From Nemophila menziesii (lineage: Eukaryota > Streptophyta > Magnoliopsida > Boraginales > Hydrophyllaceae), in the NCBI GenBank assembly GCA_029959085.1, contig JARWIR010000002.1:64162154-64226153 (forward strand): a DNA stretch of 64,000 nucleotides. Reading direction: 5' to 3'. The notes beneath the pieces were generated by a model, which saw only the letters and a program-made list of their open reading frames with translations, had not been told where the DNA came from and searched no databases. Each line of letters starts with the position of its first letter. The first letter of the stretch is position 1. This document shows positions 26,481 through 36,160 of the stretch, one piece after another. Made by a program: the position numbers and the translations under genes.

Positions 26481-26690
26481 ATGGAGAAGGAAATTGAGTT
26501 TGGGGTGGGAGATGAGGTAGCATGGAAATCTCCCAACTTAAAACATAACAGTTCTTGGATAGGGCCATACTTCATCACGCGAATTATTTCAGCAGGAGTG
26601 GTCGAAATAAAAGCTATCGAGGGTAGCAAGACCAAGTTGGTAAGCGTTAATCACCTCACTCACTGCTGGGGAGGCTATAAAAATAAATAA
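26481..26690 (+). pseudogene. Integrase C-terminal remnant of element E
   Basis: A 69-codon open piece whose SSWIGPYFITRIISAGVVEI segment matches the small beta-barrel end of Ty3 integrase (compare RWGGPYIVTKVTPHGAIEIE in element A). It ends at the natural pol stop, followed directly by the conserved gacgttaaacaaaag motif. The rest of pol is missing upstream. Confidence 0.75.
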
Positions 26691-26889
26691 TCGAGGTAAC
26701 TCATCTAACTTTGAAAGACGTTAAACAAAAGTACCCTCTGGGAGACATCCCATAGTACTTTATGTTGTTATATTTTTGTTTATATTATTTTTTAGTTGAT
26801 ATTGCATTATTGAGGAAGGTATTAGTGTTTTTTATGTTTAGGTACTAAGAAAATCGAGTTAGGGGGAAAAAGAAAAAAAATAGGAGAAA

Positions 26890-27065
26890 ATCTGACCCTC
26901 TCACCGGTAAGCTACTGCGGCCAGACCATGGCGACGGTTTTCAAATACGGTATAATGCCGAGAGCAAGTGGGAAAAATCATGTTCGCGAATGACAACAGG
27001 GTACCAGACCGGTAACCCAGTGAAACGACCGGTATACCAGTCGGCGCCGCGAGAGAATTTTTTTA
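26890..27065. repeat. GC-rich palindrome cluster of element E
   Basis: Contains several ggta/tacc inverted motifs (ggtaccagaccggtaac, gaccggtataccagtcgg) in an otherwise AT-rich surround. It occupies the same position between pol and the 3' ORF as the clusters at 48910-49370 (element C) and 55740-56125 (element A). Confidence 0.6.
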
Positions 27066-29438
27066 AGGGTTTAAAAGAAGAAAGAGGTTAGTTATATCAT
27101 GAATTTTATATCCTTTACACCTCCTTTCTTCCACAAACCTCTCCCAACTCCATTAAAGCTTCAACAAACCTTCACCAAACATCAAAACACTACCCAATCA
27201 CCATAAATTCATATCCAAATCCTTCCCTACATCGTTACAAATAAAATTCAACCACCCAAATCACATCAAAACACCTAAAATCCAAGAATCAAAATCACGA
27301 ATTTCAAAATCTTCTTCTATAATTCCTTAAACCCATATCACGAAAGCTTGATTCCATTATACCCACATAGAGAATTATCATCCTTACACATTTTTTAACC
27401 CAAATAACACCTTATCTATCTATAATCAAAAGGTAGTTCAAGAGTGTTTAAGCCTTTGAGTTGGGGGTCAAAAGAGATGATGAAAAGAATAGAGATTTTA
27501 TTAAGTGTTAAGGGAGATGAAGTATCAAAGCAAGGTATTGAGTAAGATCAAGATTAAATCAATTGAGATGTGTACTACTTCGGAAATAAACTACAAGGTA
27601 AATCGGATCAAGAGAATAAAGGAAAGATAGCTGTGGTAAATTCAAAGAGAAAAAAGGTTCAACTTTCATAAGAAAGACCCCACAACCTCTACAAATCGAG
27701 AGTCCTTCAACCAAAGATGAGCAAAGCTTCTGGGACGCTAGTAGTTGTTGCCACAACAAAATGTTCTAGATGAACACCTTCACATTAGAGAGTATTCGAG
27801 AAAAAAGTTGGAGAGGATGAAAAATAAGAGATTTCTAGAGTGTTATTGATTGATAAGGGGATGTAAGGGAAATCGAAATTGGTGATACGTGAAGTTTACA
27901 TACAAGGAAAGCACTGCACCCTATTCTGGGCATTGATCATGTGAGGTAATAGCCTCGAATAGTATGTTCCCTTTCTTCCTTACCGTTTATTTATGTGCAA
28001 TATATATTCAATTTTAATAATTTTTATAGAGTCTTTTCGAGTCGTGGGGACACGACTTATTTTAGAGTTTGGGGTGTGGGGATTTGTTGTCCCTCATCTC
28101 CATTTTTATATGTTTTATTGTTTTTTAGGATAAATTAAATTTTTTGAAGAAGTAGACGTCGAGTGTGTTTAATAGCATGAAAGCATAAGTTCAGTAAGTT
28201 AATGATAGAAAGTTGTATGTTTATAAGCTGCTTTATTTTGTATGCTTTGAGTATTTGCAGGAAAACACACATTGATAGTAAAGAAAAGATTAGTTAGAAA
28301 TGATATAGAAAATATGGTCGATCTCAGGGAGCCTTAAGTGGTGTGTAGGCCGTGAGATCCAAGCTAGTTGATAAAATCATTTAATGAACGTGCTAAAGGT
28401 AAGAGACTAACGAAATTGCATAGTTTAGAAAGTGATTAAGGCAGTTCTTTGACAAGCCCCTTGTTGCCTTTTAGCTTGCTGTCCATTTATTATATTTTAT
28501 ATCCTTCTCAGCCCCTTATAGCCTTTCTAAAGCCTTTCTACTATCCACATTATAATCCATATCCTTTAGATTTTAGGACTTTTCCATATGACCCGCACTC
28601 AAATCGCGATGCATAGACAATTGTGAAAATTGTTATTGAGTTGGGATTTTAAAGATTATTAAAATATGCTCTGTCTATATATTGATGATGATTCACATGT
28701 TTATTATATTGTAACCCGTTGCCAGGGTAATAGTAAATGAAAAAAAAAAGCTAAAAAGAAAAAATTATGAGAAAAAAAATAGCATGATATGTCAACATCA
28801 TAAAGAGAGTCATATCTATACAAAAGAAAAAAAAATTGTTTTGAAGTAAATATATATTTGGACTGGCAAAGTGTAATTTGTATGTGGACATCTTTTATGC
28901 TTTAGTATTGGGTTATTGGGGATGCTACCTTATGCATCAAGAAATCATTGGGTTAAGTGAGAACGTTTTATGAGAGTAACTCAAGCTCTAGGGTGATTCG
29001 TTGATGGCTAGGAAGGAGAGAGCCAAAAGCTCACTTTAAATTATCCAAATATACTTATCATACCGTCCCTAAGCCAACATTACAACCTTAAAGACCTTTT
29101 GATTCTTTGCTATTTAATCTAGAAATGATTGAGCCAATAGATAGTAGTTAAGTGGATCTTTGGATACTAGTAAAATTCGATGAACAATCTATAGCCTCCT
29201 TGGTGAACTGAGTAAAGATCTTCTCCTTCTTACATTGCGAAACTAATCTAATCTTGAATTCGAGCCATGTTGATAGTAGATATGACAAATGTGCAGGTAT
29301 GTAGTTTGTAAATATTATTACATGAAATTTTCTGAGTAGTTGCTTTGAGTCTATTCTATATATTCTGTTATCTTGTTTCCCACTATACTTAATTGACCTA
29401 GGTGTGTATTTAGAGACTTCCCTTTGTTTTTATCGTTA

Positions 29439-29474
29439 TTGTATCGTGACGATACAACTTTGAGTTGGGGATCA
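29439..29474 (+). promoter_or_regulatory. Hairpin and polypurine tract before the element E 3' LTR
   Basis: TTGTATCG-TGA-CGATACAA (29439-29457) forms a perfect 8 bp stem. It is followed at once by ctttgagttggggatca and the LTR start TGATGTCTCC at 29475. The polypurine tract primes plus-strand DNA synthesis in LTR elements; the hairpin is recurrent in this family (see findings). Confidence 0.75.
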
Positions 29475-29600
29475 TGATGTCTCCCTATTTGTGATGATTT
29501 AATCTTGGTTGGAGACATCATTTTAGGTTGATGACTAATTATTTGTAGTTCAACTCTTTATAAAATTCAATAAAAATTAAGTCATTCTCTAAAAGTGTTC
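29475..29600 (+). mobile_element. 3' LTR of element E, visible start only
   Basis: Begins TGATGTCTCC and carries the family's second ggagacatcattttagg motif at 29511-29527, after which similarity to the other LTRs fades. No CCACCA end is recognisable before the NRT2 gene, so the LTR is truncated or strongly diverged. Confidence 0.6.
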
Positions 29601-30360
29601 AAGTCATGCAAATGCACACAACGCCTATGTGATAACTCATTAAATAAAATAGAATGATACTTAGGAGGTTTGTGCTTTAATTATGTGACATGATTTTAAA
29701 TGTGGAATCGTATAACAATATAGTATACACATTTAAAAATTATAATCGTATGACGTATAATACAAAGAGAATATCTAAAATTTAACCAACAGTCACATAG
29801 AGATAAGAGTGTGCTAAATAGCAAATGAGTGCACATAGAATCCTAGTTTTGAAACGTGTGTACCTAGCTTCTAGCATGGTATGTGTTTTAAATGTAAATT
29901 AATATAACAATGAAGTTTAAAATATTTTAGACACATAATAAGTTGTTGCATAAAATAGTGCTCATATAATCAAGATGAAAGAATGTACATTTTATCAAGT
30001 AAGACATAATTGGATGTTTTTACTCTTAACATGTAAAATGTTCTAATATAGGAAACAAGCAAGTTCTTAGTTTATCATTTATACAAAAGGAAAATCATAT
30101 ACCAATATATGGTTTAGGGAATGATCAACTCATGTGAAATAGGCTAAGGATGTGTCAATTAGTGACAAGAGACATATTACACAAAGGGATAAATTATCAT
30201 GTACACAAGTATAATAAAATTAAGTAGGTAATTATCAAACAAATAAAAATCAATAAATATTTATTAATTAACTCTGTTCACGCAATGGAAAAAAATTGAA
30301 TTACTCAAGTATACCAAAAAAAAGGAATTTTAAGAAAACAATAATAATAAAAAAGAAACA
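29601..30360. other. AT-rich intergenic DNA downstream of NRT2
   Basis: No open frame, RNA gene or recognisable transposon end was seen. It may include the diverged remainder of the element E LTR. Confidence 0.4.
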
Positions 30361-30366
30361 AAATTC

Positions 30367-30419
30367 AAAAGACATACAATTTTTTTTTTTTTTTTTTGAC
30401 TTTAAAAGACATACAATTT
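30367..30419 (-). mobile_element. Micro-insertion: poly(A) tail with 16 bp target-site duplication
   Basis: The 16-mer aaaagacatacaattt occurs at 30367-30382 and 30404-30419. Between them lies only a T run of 15 plus gacttt. On the minus strand this is AAAGTC followed by poly(A), as expected for a LINE-driven insertion truncated to almost nothing but its tail. Slippage could instead have created the T run, but it would not explain the perfect flanking repeat. Confidence 0.6.
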
Positions 30420-30539
30420 GGTTAAAGAATTATGCTTACACTCTATCGTCGATGCTCTAAGAGTTTTAGAGCATTTCCGAACATTAATTAAAATGATTCA
30501 AATTTGGACAAACAAAAACAAACAATATGTAATGTAAAA

Positions 30540-32021
30540 TTAAGTACGGTCTTGTGTAGCATTTTGGCGACGTCCACAAGTTTCGGTTTGACGGGCGGTC
30601 TCAGCAAACAAGAGGTTTCCTGCGTGCATATTAGAAGCTTGCTCTTCCTTACTATATTCAGATGAGTAATACAACTCTTCAGTTTTATCTTTTGATGGAG
30701 GAAGAAACATACTTCCCCATTGTGGAAAATAGATTAACATGACTGGAAGAGTACATGCTACAATCATATAACCCATATATTGTAAACCCTCTTCGGTAGT
30801 GTACTTATTGGTTGAGAAGAATATTAATTGTGTTAATCCAGAACCAAAATTACCTCCAGCCCCAGTGAGGCCAGATAAAATACCCAATGAACGTCGAGAA
30901 ACAAAAGGAACTATACCAAAAGTGGCCCCACAAGCTGCTTGAGCACCAACGGAAAAGATCATCATCATAGTAATAGCAATTGGAAGAGAATCAGCACGTC
31001 CAAGGAAGATACAGAAAATACCTCCCATGGTCTGTAGAATCCAAAGTACCCATAACCTTCCTCTCATGCCAAAGAATTGGGCTGATTTATCTGAAGCAAA
31101 TCCACCAAAAGGGCGAGCTAAAAGGTTAGCCATACCAAAAGCTGCGGCAATCATACCAGCCGTCCGAAGCTTTAGATCAAATCTATCATAGAAGTATTCA
31201 GCAATGACATTATCGGTTGATAATTCAACACCCATAGAGTAACCATAGAGTAGCACAAATATCCAAGTCCTGTAATTTGTGACACCACACCACAAAACCT
31301 TTGAGAACTTGTCATTGGCTTTTCCACTAATCTTCTTAACATCCCTTAAATTACCGTCAGGTAAATCTTGGCCAAGTGTTAAAACAAATATACCCATGAT
31401 CACATTAAGCCATCCAGGAATGAAAAATGAAATTCTCCAAGCTGTGAAAGGAGTTGCACCAGCACTTTGGATTATATCATAGAGTAATGGCATGAGAAGT
31501 TGTGTTGCACCACCTCCCATATTACCCCAACCAGCTGCAGTTCCATTAACAAACCCAATAATATTACCACTAAACATAGTACTCATCCAATATTGACACG
31601 AAACAAATGTTGCAAGTGAGAAACCAATCATGAATCTCACTGCTATATAACCACCCGCATTTCCCACAAATGACATGGAAAACACAGTTGGTGCAGAAAG
31701 CATCATCAGAAATGCACACCCAAATCGTGGTCCGAGAAGATCACAAACCGCTCCCATAACTAACCTGGAAAAAATACTTCCTGAGACTGAAGCAACTCCA
31801 GCATTTCCGATATCAGTTTTCATCAGATTTAAATTGTCTCGAATGATCGGAACTAGCGGTGCAGCAGCAAACGTAGACACAAAAGTAGTAAAAAATGAAA
31901 TCCATGACAGATGAAAAGTTCTCATGTGTGGATTTGCAAAAGAAAAAAGCTTGAATTCTGTTGCCTTGTGTTGATTATCCACTGGCAAATCGAAATGCGT
32001 TGTTGCAATTGAGTTCGCCAT
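30540..32021 (-). CDS. NRT2: High-affinity nitrate transporter, NRT2 family
   Basis: A 493-residue single-exon protein of the major facilitator superfamily, nitrate/nitrite porter family. In plants NRT2 proteins import nitrate with protons across the plasma membrane of root cells, usually with the partner NAR2/NRT3. Visible signatures are the MFS motif [10 protein letters not shown] at residues 90-99 and the two nitrate signatures [13 protein letters not shown] (162-174) and [13 protein letters not shown] (386-398), with about 12 hydrophobic segments between residues 38 and 440. A hydrophilic tail follows (about 441-493). The frame is intact. The N-terminus is short: only nine residues precede FDLPVD, whereas many NRT2.1-type proteins have a few dozen more. 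An in-frame stop lies six codons upstream of this ATG, so the start cannot be extended directly. It is the only convincing host gene in the window and is flanked by transposons on both sides. The exact paralogue (2.1, 2.2, etc.) cannot be settled here. Confidence 0.96.
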   Translation of the reverse strand: MANSIATTHFDLPVDNQHKATEFKLFSFANPHMRTFHLSWISFFTTFVSTFAAAPLVPIIRDNLNLMKTDIGNAGVASVSGSIFSRLVMGAVCDLLGPRFGCAFLMMLSAPTVFSMSFVGNAGGYIAVRFMIGFSLATFVSCQYWMSTMFSGNIIGFVNGTAAGWGNMGGGATQLLMPLLYDIIQSAGATPFTAWRISFFIPGWLNVIMGIFVLTLGQDLPDGNLRDVKKISGKANDKFSKVLWCGVTNYRTWIFVLLYGYSMGVELSTDNVIAEYFYDRFDLKLRTAGMIAAAFGMANLLARPFGGFASDKSAQFFGMRGRLWVLWILQTMGGIFCIFLGRADSLPIAITMMMIFSVGAQAACGATFGIVPFVSRRSLGILSGLTGAGGNFGSGLTQLIFFSTNKYTTEEGLQYMGYMIVACTLPVMLIYFPQWGSMFLPPSKDKTEELYYSSEYSKEEQASNMHAGNLLFAETARQTETCGRRQNATQDRT

Positions 32022-32128
32022 TTTTGTTTTTTGCTTTCACCTGAAACAAGCTTTGACTATGGTCAGATTCTTTGTTTTTCCCTTCTCAAGGCTAGAGAAG
32101 GTATATATTTTGTGTGATCTTGATTAAA

Positions 32129-32138
32129 CTATTTATAG
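32129..32138 (-). promoter_or_regulatory. TATA box of the NRT2 gene
   Basis: The minus strand reads CTATAAATAG about 108 bp upstream of the NRT2 start codon. This predicts a 5' leader of roughly 75-80 bp. A weaker tatata stretch lies at 32102-32107. Confidence 0.7.
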
Positions 32139-32149
32139 TGTTTTTAGAG

Positions 32150-33158
32150 TTGACACTTCTTCATGTCTTAAAATAAATACCATGCCAATGGGAGATTTCA
32201 AGACTTAGCAACAAACAAGGATTACTTCAAGATGAATTTATTTGAGCAAATGAATATAATTTAATAATATCTCCAGCTCACATTGATTACGTCTCTTCCA
32301 AAATCCCTGATTGTCTCATGTTTACTTGGTTTAGTATCTAAGCGTCACACGCTTGTCTCTATGAGTACACCAGAAAGATGCACTTGAACAGGTCTCTATT
32401 GGTCATCAAAACTGAATATTCTCCAATGTTATTATATTTAAGTTTTTTAAGATTCACGAACACTTTGGATTTTTAATTTTTAAACAGTTGTCAGGTTCTT
32501 TTAGATCGTCTTTTGTAACTAGGATTTGAGCACCATCTGATTTCGGATGCTTCACAGGGAACGGACATGAGAATTTTCTCTCTAGATATCTAGTGTTTTG
32601 TTTCTCCTTTATATTAAATAACTCCTATTAAATTTTCAACCTCGCTTAATTTGCATAACCATATCTCACCATCTCCTATTAACAACCCTTCACTAAGGTG
32701 AAAGAACCACAGAACCACTGACATGGCCCAAAGACGTCGCAAGGCGCATATTACAAATTTAGGCCCAACAAATTGTTCATATATAATGGCTGGCTGACCT
32801 TGAATATTAATTGTCCTACAAATAACTTGGACATGTTCTACCCCCACTTGAGGAGTGGAAAACAAAAAATGACCAGATGTCACTTATAATTATTAACAAT
32901 ACCAACTAATTCATAAATTATCAATGCACCTTAATTTGGTATAGTATATGTAAGGTTTTATAAATTTAACACGATGGCGTCCCAAAAAAAAAAAAAAAAC
33001 ACGATGACCCAAAGACACTAATTCTTATTTTGTACTCCTAAGAGGTTAACTAGAATTAGAAAAAAAAAATTCAAAATATTTGATACCCCAAAACTTTCTA
33101 TATATATCACATTATATCACATCTAAACTCTAAATTTAAAAACACGCACTAAAACTAT
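32150..33158. other. NRT2 upstream region, no other gene seen
   Basis: AT-rich DNA between the NRT2 promoter and the CACTA terminus. One 89-codon minus frame (32614-32883) has no recognisable domain and is probably chance. Any nitrate-responsive elements would be expected in this kilobase, but I could not assign one confidently. Confidence 0.5.
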
Positions 33159-33994
33159 CACTACTACGGATTCGAGCTTTCGTGACGATATTTTTTGTCA
33201 TGAGAGTTTCGATTAATCGTCGCGAAAAAATTGTCGCAAAAGATTCACAGAAGATACGATATCTTTCGTGAGGACAATTATCCTCACGAGAGATATAGTC
33301 TTTCGGGAGAATAAATGTTCTCACAAAAGATTGTGTCTATCACGAGTACAATTGTCCTCGTGAATTACTGACTCTTTCGCGGGATTTTATTTTTTACTTT
33401 TGCGAGGACAATTGTCCTCGCTAAAGGGGTTTTTTAAAAATAATTTTCTTTTTTAATAATATTTTTCATATATTAACGTTTTGTTTTTGTGTTTGTTTTA
33501 AGTTTATATTTTGTAATAATTAAATTTTTTAATTCATAATAAATAATCTTGATGAAAGAAAAACAAAACTAATATTTTATTATTACAGAACAGTCGTAAA
33601 AAATCAAACAGAATATAAGGTCAAACGTAAAAGTCGATATTATTTTAGAAAACTCGAATCATAAAAAAAAATCAAAGTCTAGTTTCATCTTCATCATCAA
33701 CAACTTCTTTGTCTATGAGCATTAATGGACAGGCTGGATGGTAGAAAGAGCAGTAGAACGAGGATCGGTAGTAGAAGGAGCAGATTGAGTATGATTGGAA
33801 GGACTGGTGTCTAGAGTAGTGGTAGGAGGCACGTGAACCGATAACCACTATTCTGACCTGCACCGATTTAGTAAGTCGATGGCTCCACTCATCCGTGCTT
33901 CGAGGGTGTGGCTTGTGGGTCAGATGGCTGTTGTGGAACTCGTGGATCGAGATACTTCTTCCTCTGAAGTGAATGACTCCTTGCTAGTGTCTCC
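33159..33994 (-). mobile_element. Terminus of a CACTA (En/Spm-type) DNA transposon
   Basis: Starts CACTACTACGGATTCGAGC, a CACTA-type terminal inverted repeat. Subterminal repeats built on the palindrome GAGGACAATTGTCCTC follow at 33267-33288, 33341-33362 and 33402-33421. After an AT-rich spacer, 33670-33960 reads on the minus strand as serine/threonine-rich and acidic sequence (STSSTT..., ...TTTLDTSPSNHTQS) with one stop, ending just after a DEDETRL-like tail. This fits the 3' end of a CACTA-encoded gene but is not diagnostic. The rest is cut off by the LTR inserted at 33995. A 3 bp TSD cannot be checked because the other end is missing. Confidence 0.65.
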
Positions 33995-34265
33995 TGGTGT
34001 GTGATAAAATCACCACCCCTAAAAAGAGGGACACTACCCGCAAGTGCACGCGTCATTCCAAGTAATGCGTAAATAATACGGATTTCGTTCTCAGGGACAG
34101 TTAGTTATGACACTAGTATTAACCAGGATAGTAGTATTATTTGTCAGACAGAAAAATAAAATGATAAGATTTTTGTTTGGTTTTTCTTAACAACTAATGA
34201 TGCAATAACATAAAATGCTTAAATGATTAATTAAAATAAAATAATGCAAGTAAATAAGTTGGACG
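33995..34265 (-). mobile_element. Element F LTR, left part (interrupted by a LINE)
   Basis: Begins TGGTGTGTGATAAAATC, the U5 end of a Ty3 LTR read on the minus strand (compare TGGTGGGGCC...GTGTGATAAAAT in element A). It continues at 40437 after the inserted LINE. The last 10 bp (34256-34265) are one copy of the LINE's target-site duplication. Confidence 0.8.
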
Positions 34266-34482
34266 TATGTTCTTCAGCAAATGAAGTTTAGTTCACTATG
34301 ATGCTCCCAGACACGATTTTCGAGAAACACCAAACCCTCACCTGAAAACCGAACCACCACCTCCACTCCACCGTAAACCACCACAAAAACCCTAACTCTC
34401 TCCCCGCTCACTCAAATCTAACCTCTCCTACGCAAGTTTCCCTCCTCTCTCTTGCATCTACCTTTACCCTCTTCTCCGGTGA

Positions 34483-34485
<3 letters not shown>

Positions 34486-34525
<40 letters not shown>
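34486..34525. repeat. (CT)n microsatellite in the LINE 5' UTR
   Basis: About 19 uninterrupted CT dinucleotides, about 150 bp before the ORF1 start codon. Pyrimidine-rich leaders are common in plant LINEs; this run may vary in length between plants. Confidence 0.9.
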
Positions 34526-34527
<2 letters not shown>

Positions 34528-34672
34528 ATTGTTAGTTTCGACTTAAGATCGGCTTCGATATATGAAACTAAGTATTCTCTATATTACATTCGCAAGGATT
34601 CATTATCTAAAAGTTACGTTTAAGTGCTTTTTAGAGTTTTCTTTTACCATTATCTTCTAGCTCTCCACACTG

Positions 34673-35746
34673 ATGACTACTCTTTTGAACATCAATGAGG
34701 GGAAGCAAGAAGAGGAAGACGATGAGCTTTGTCTATCTCCAGACAAAGAAGCAGTTTATTCTAAGTTTGATGAACCCAAACTTATACTTCATATTATAGC
34801 TACAGGTACTGTTAACCTAAGCTACTTGAAGAAAATAATAATACAACACTGGGGTATTTCAGGTAGGATTACGCTAGTTAAGAAAGGTATTAACCTCTGT
34901 ACGGTTCAATTTGATAAAGAAAAAGACTATGAGATTGTGTGGAATAACAGACCCTATCACATATTTGGTTTTCATGTGTTGGTTCAAAAGCATGAGGAAA
35001 CAATTATTAATCCATCTCTTCTAGATGAGACTGCTTTCTGGATCCGAATTTATGGTGTTCCTCCTCTGTTCATTAAGGAGTCAAATGTAAATAAGATTGC
35101 ATCTAAGGTTGGTAGAGTCTCTGATATTTGCTTACCTGGCCCTTTAAAATATAATGAGGACCCAAGTATTAGAGCTAGAGTGGAACGCTCTATTCTTACT
35201 CCTCTATTGGAAGGATTCAATTTTAAAATTTCTGAAGGGCAGAGTGTCTGGATCTCCTTTAAGTTTGAGAAGCTTTTTGATTTTTGCTTCAAATGTGGAA
35301 TAATCTCCCATGAAGAGAAAAATTGTGATAATCCAAACACCCTCACTATCAGATTGGGTAATTGGATCAAATATACTGAGAATGGAAAAAGGGAGAAAGA
35401 ATTTGTGTTTAAGGCTGTTAAGAATAACAACATTATTCAAAGGACTAAAAAACCTTTGAAAAATAAATTCAAAAAGAAAACTGAAGTGCTTGAAGAAGGA
35501 GAGATAGGCACAAATGAAGGTTATGTAGCAATGAACAAAGGGGTAATGAATTCTATTCAAAACTCTCTTATTATTCCTACAGTTAAATTAGATCAAACTC
35601 TTATTCAAGGTGTCTCCTTTAAATCTGAAATGAGGCCTCTGAAAGATAATGAATTGTTGAGCCTGTGTGGTACAAATGAGTCAAATGTTAAGCTTAGTCC
35701 TTTGATTGAGTTGGAAAATAAAGTGAAAATTGACAGACAACTCTGA
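34673..35746 (+). pseudogene. LINE ORF1, nucleic-acid-binding protein with CCHC knuckle
   Basis: Open for 357 codons from ATG. The N-terminal two thirds look like the plant domain DUF4283 found in LINE ORF1 proteins. A zinc knuckle with spacing CX2CX4HX4C (CFKCGIISHEEKNC) lies at about residues 206-219, followed by a basic, low-complexity tail. ORF1 proteins bind element RNA to form the retrotransposition particle. The stop at 35746 looks premature. After small shifts in frame near 35740 and 35820 the coding pattern (acidic residues, few stops) runs on to the SINE at 35971 and beyond it to a TGA at 36162-36164. That stop overlaps the ORF2 start as ATGA. Confidence 0.85.
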
Positions 35747-35970
35747 TCAAACTATTTGTTTTGGTTCTCTTGAAAGGAATAGAACTAGAACTAAACAAGT
35801 AAGAGAGAGGACCTTGGCCTCTCAACTGATGATGATCTATGCTCTCAAGTGTCAGCAACTCTTGTTGCCCCAAACTCTGGTGGTGATGATGAGATGGCTG
35901 ATACTCTAGAGCTTGAAAAAATTGATACAGAGGAAAATATTGAAAATTGGTATGATGAAGGGCTACAAGA

Positions 35971-36092
35971 GAGATAGATAGTTGGCCTAGTGGTTAGGCT
36001 ACTCTGCAGAGACCAAGAGGTCCTGGGATCGAATCTCATTGGAGTCAAAATGTCTCCGAGCCCAAAATGGCTCTCTCATGTACTAAAAAAAA
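35971..36092 (+). mobile_element. tRNA-derived SINE, 122 bp, inserted in LINE ORF1
   Basis: Flanked by the 11 bp TSD gggctacaaga (35960-35970 and 36093-36103). It has a perfect Pol III A box TGGCCTAGTGG (35983-35993) and a near-consensus B box GGATCGAATCT (36026-36036) at tRNA-like spacing, and ends in a run of eight A. It would have been mobilised by LINE machinery. Its insertion interrupts the ORF1 tail about 60 bp before ORF2. Confidence 0.9.
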
Positions 36093-36160
36093 GGGCTACA
36101 AGAAGAAATGGAAGCTGAAGTGGTTTGCGGGGTTGACCCATATCAACCCCAAAACCCTCA

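Larger units (their letters stand above)
26365..29474 (+). mobile_element. Element E: 3' half of a Ty3 Tat/Athila-like retrotransposon (plus strand)
   Basis: A truncated element containing, in order, the end of pol (26481-26690), the motif aaagacgttaaacaaaagta (26716-26735), a cluster of GC-rich palindromes (26890-27060), a decayed 3' ORF region (about 27400-28000), an internal hairpin plus polypurine run (28040-28085), the block catatgacccgcact (28585-28599), and a hairpin plus polypurine tract ending at 29474. The same order is seen in elements A, C and F. The left boundary at about 26365 is approximate, and everything upstream of the integrase C-terminus is missing. Confidence 0.75.

Noticed and set aside
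32614..32883. 89-codon minus frame upstream of NRT2
   Set aside because: No recognisable domain or coding bias that I can see; most likely chance in the promoter region.
33136..33324. 62-codon minus frame
   Set aside because: It consists of the CACTA subterminal palindromes and terminal repeat.
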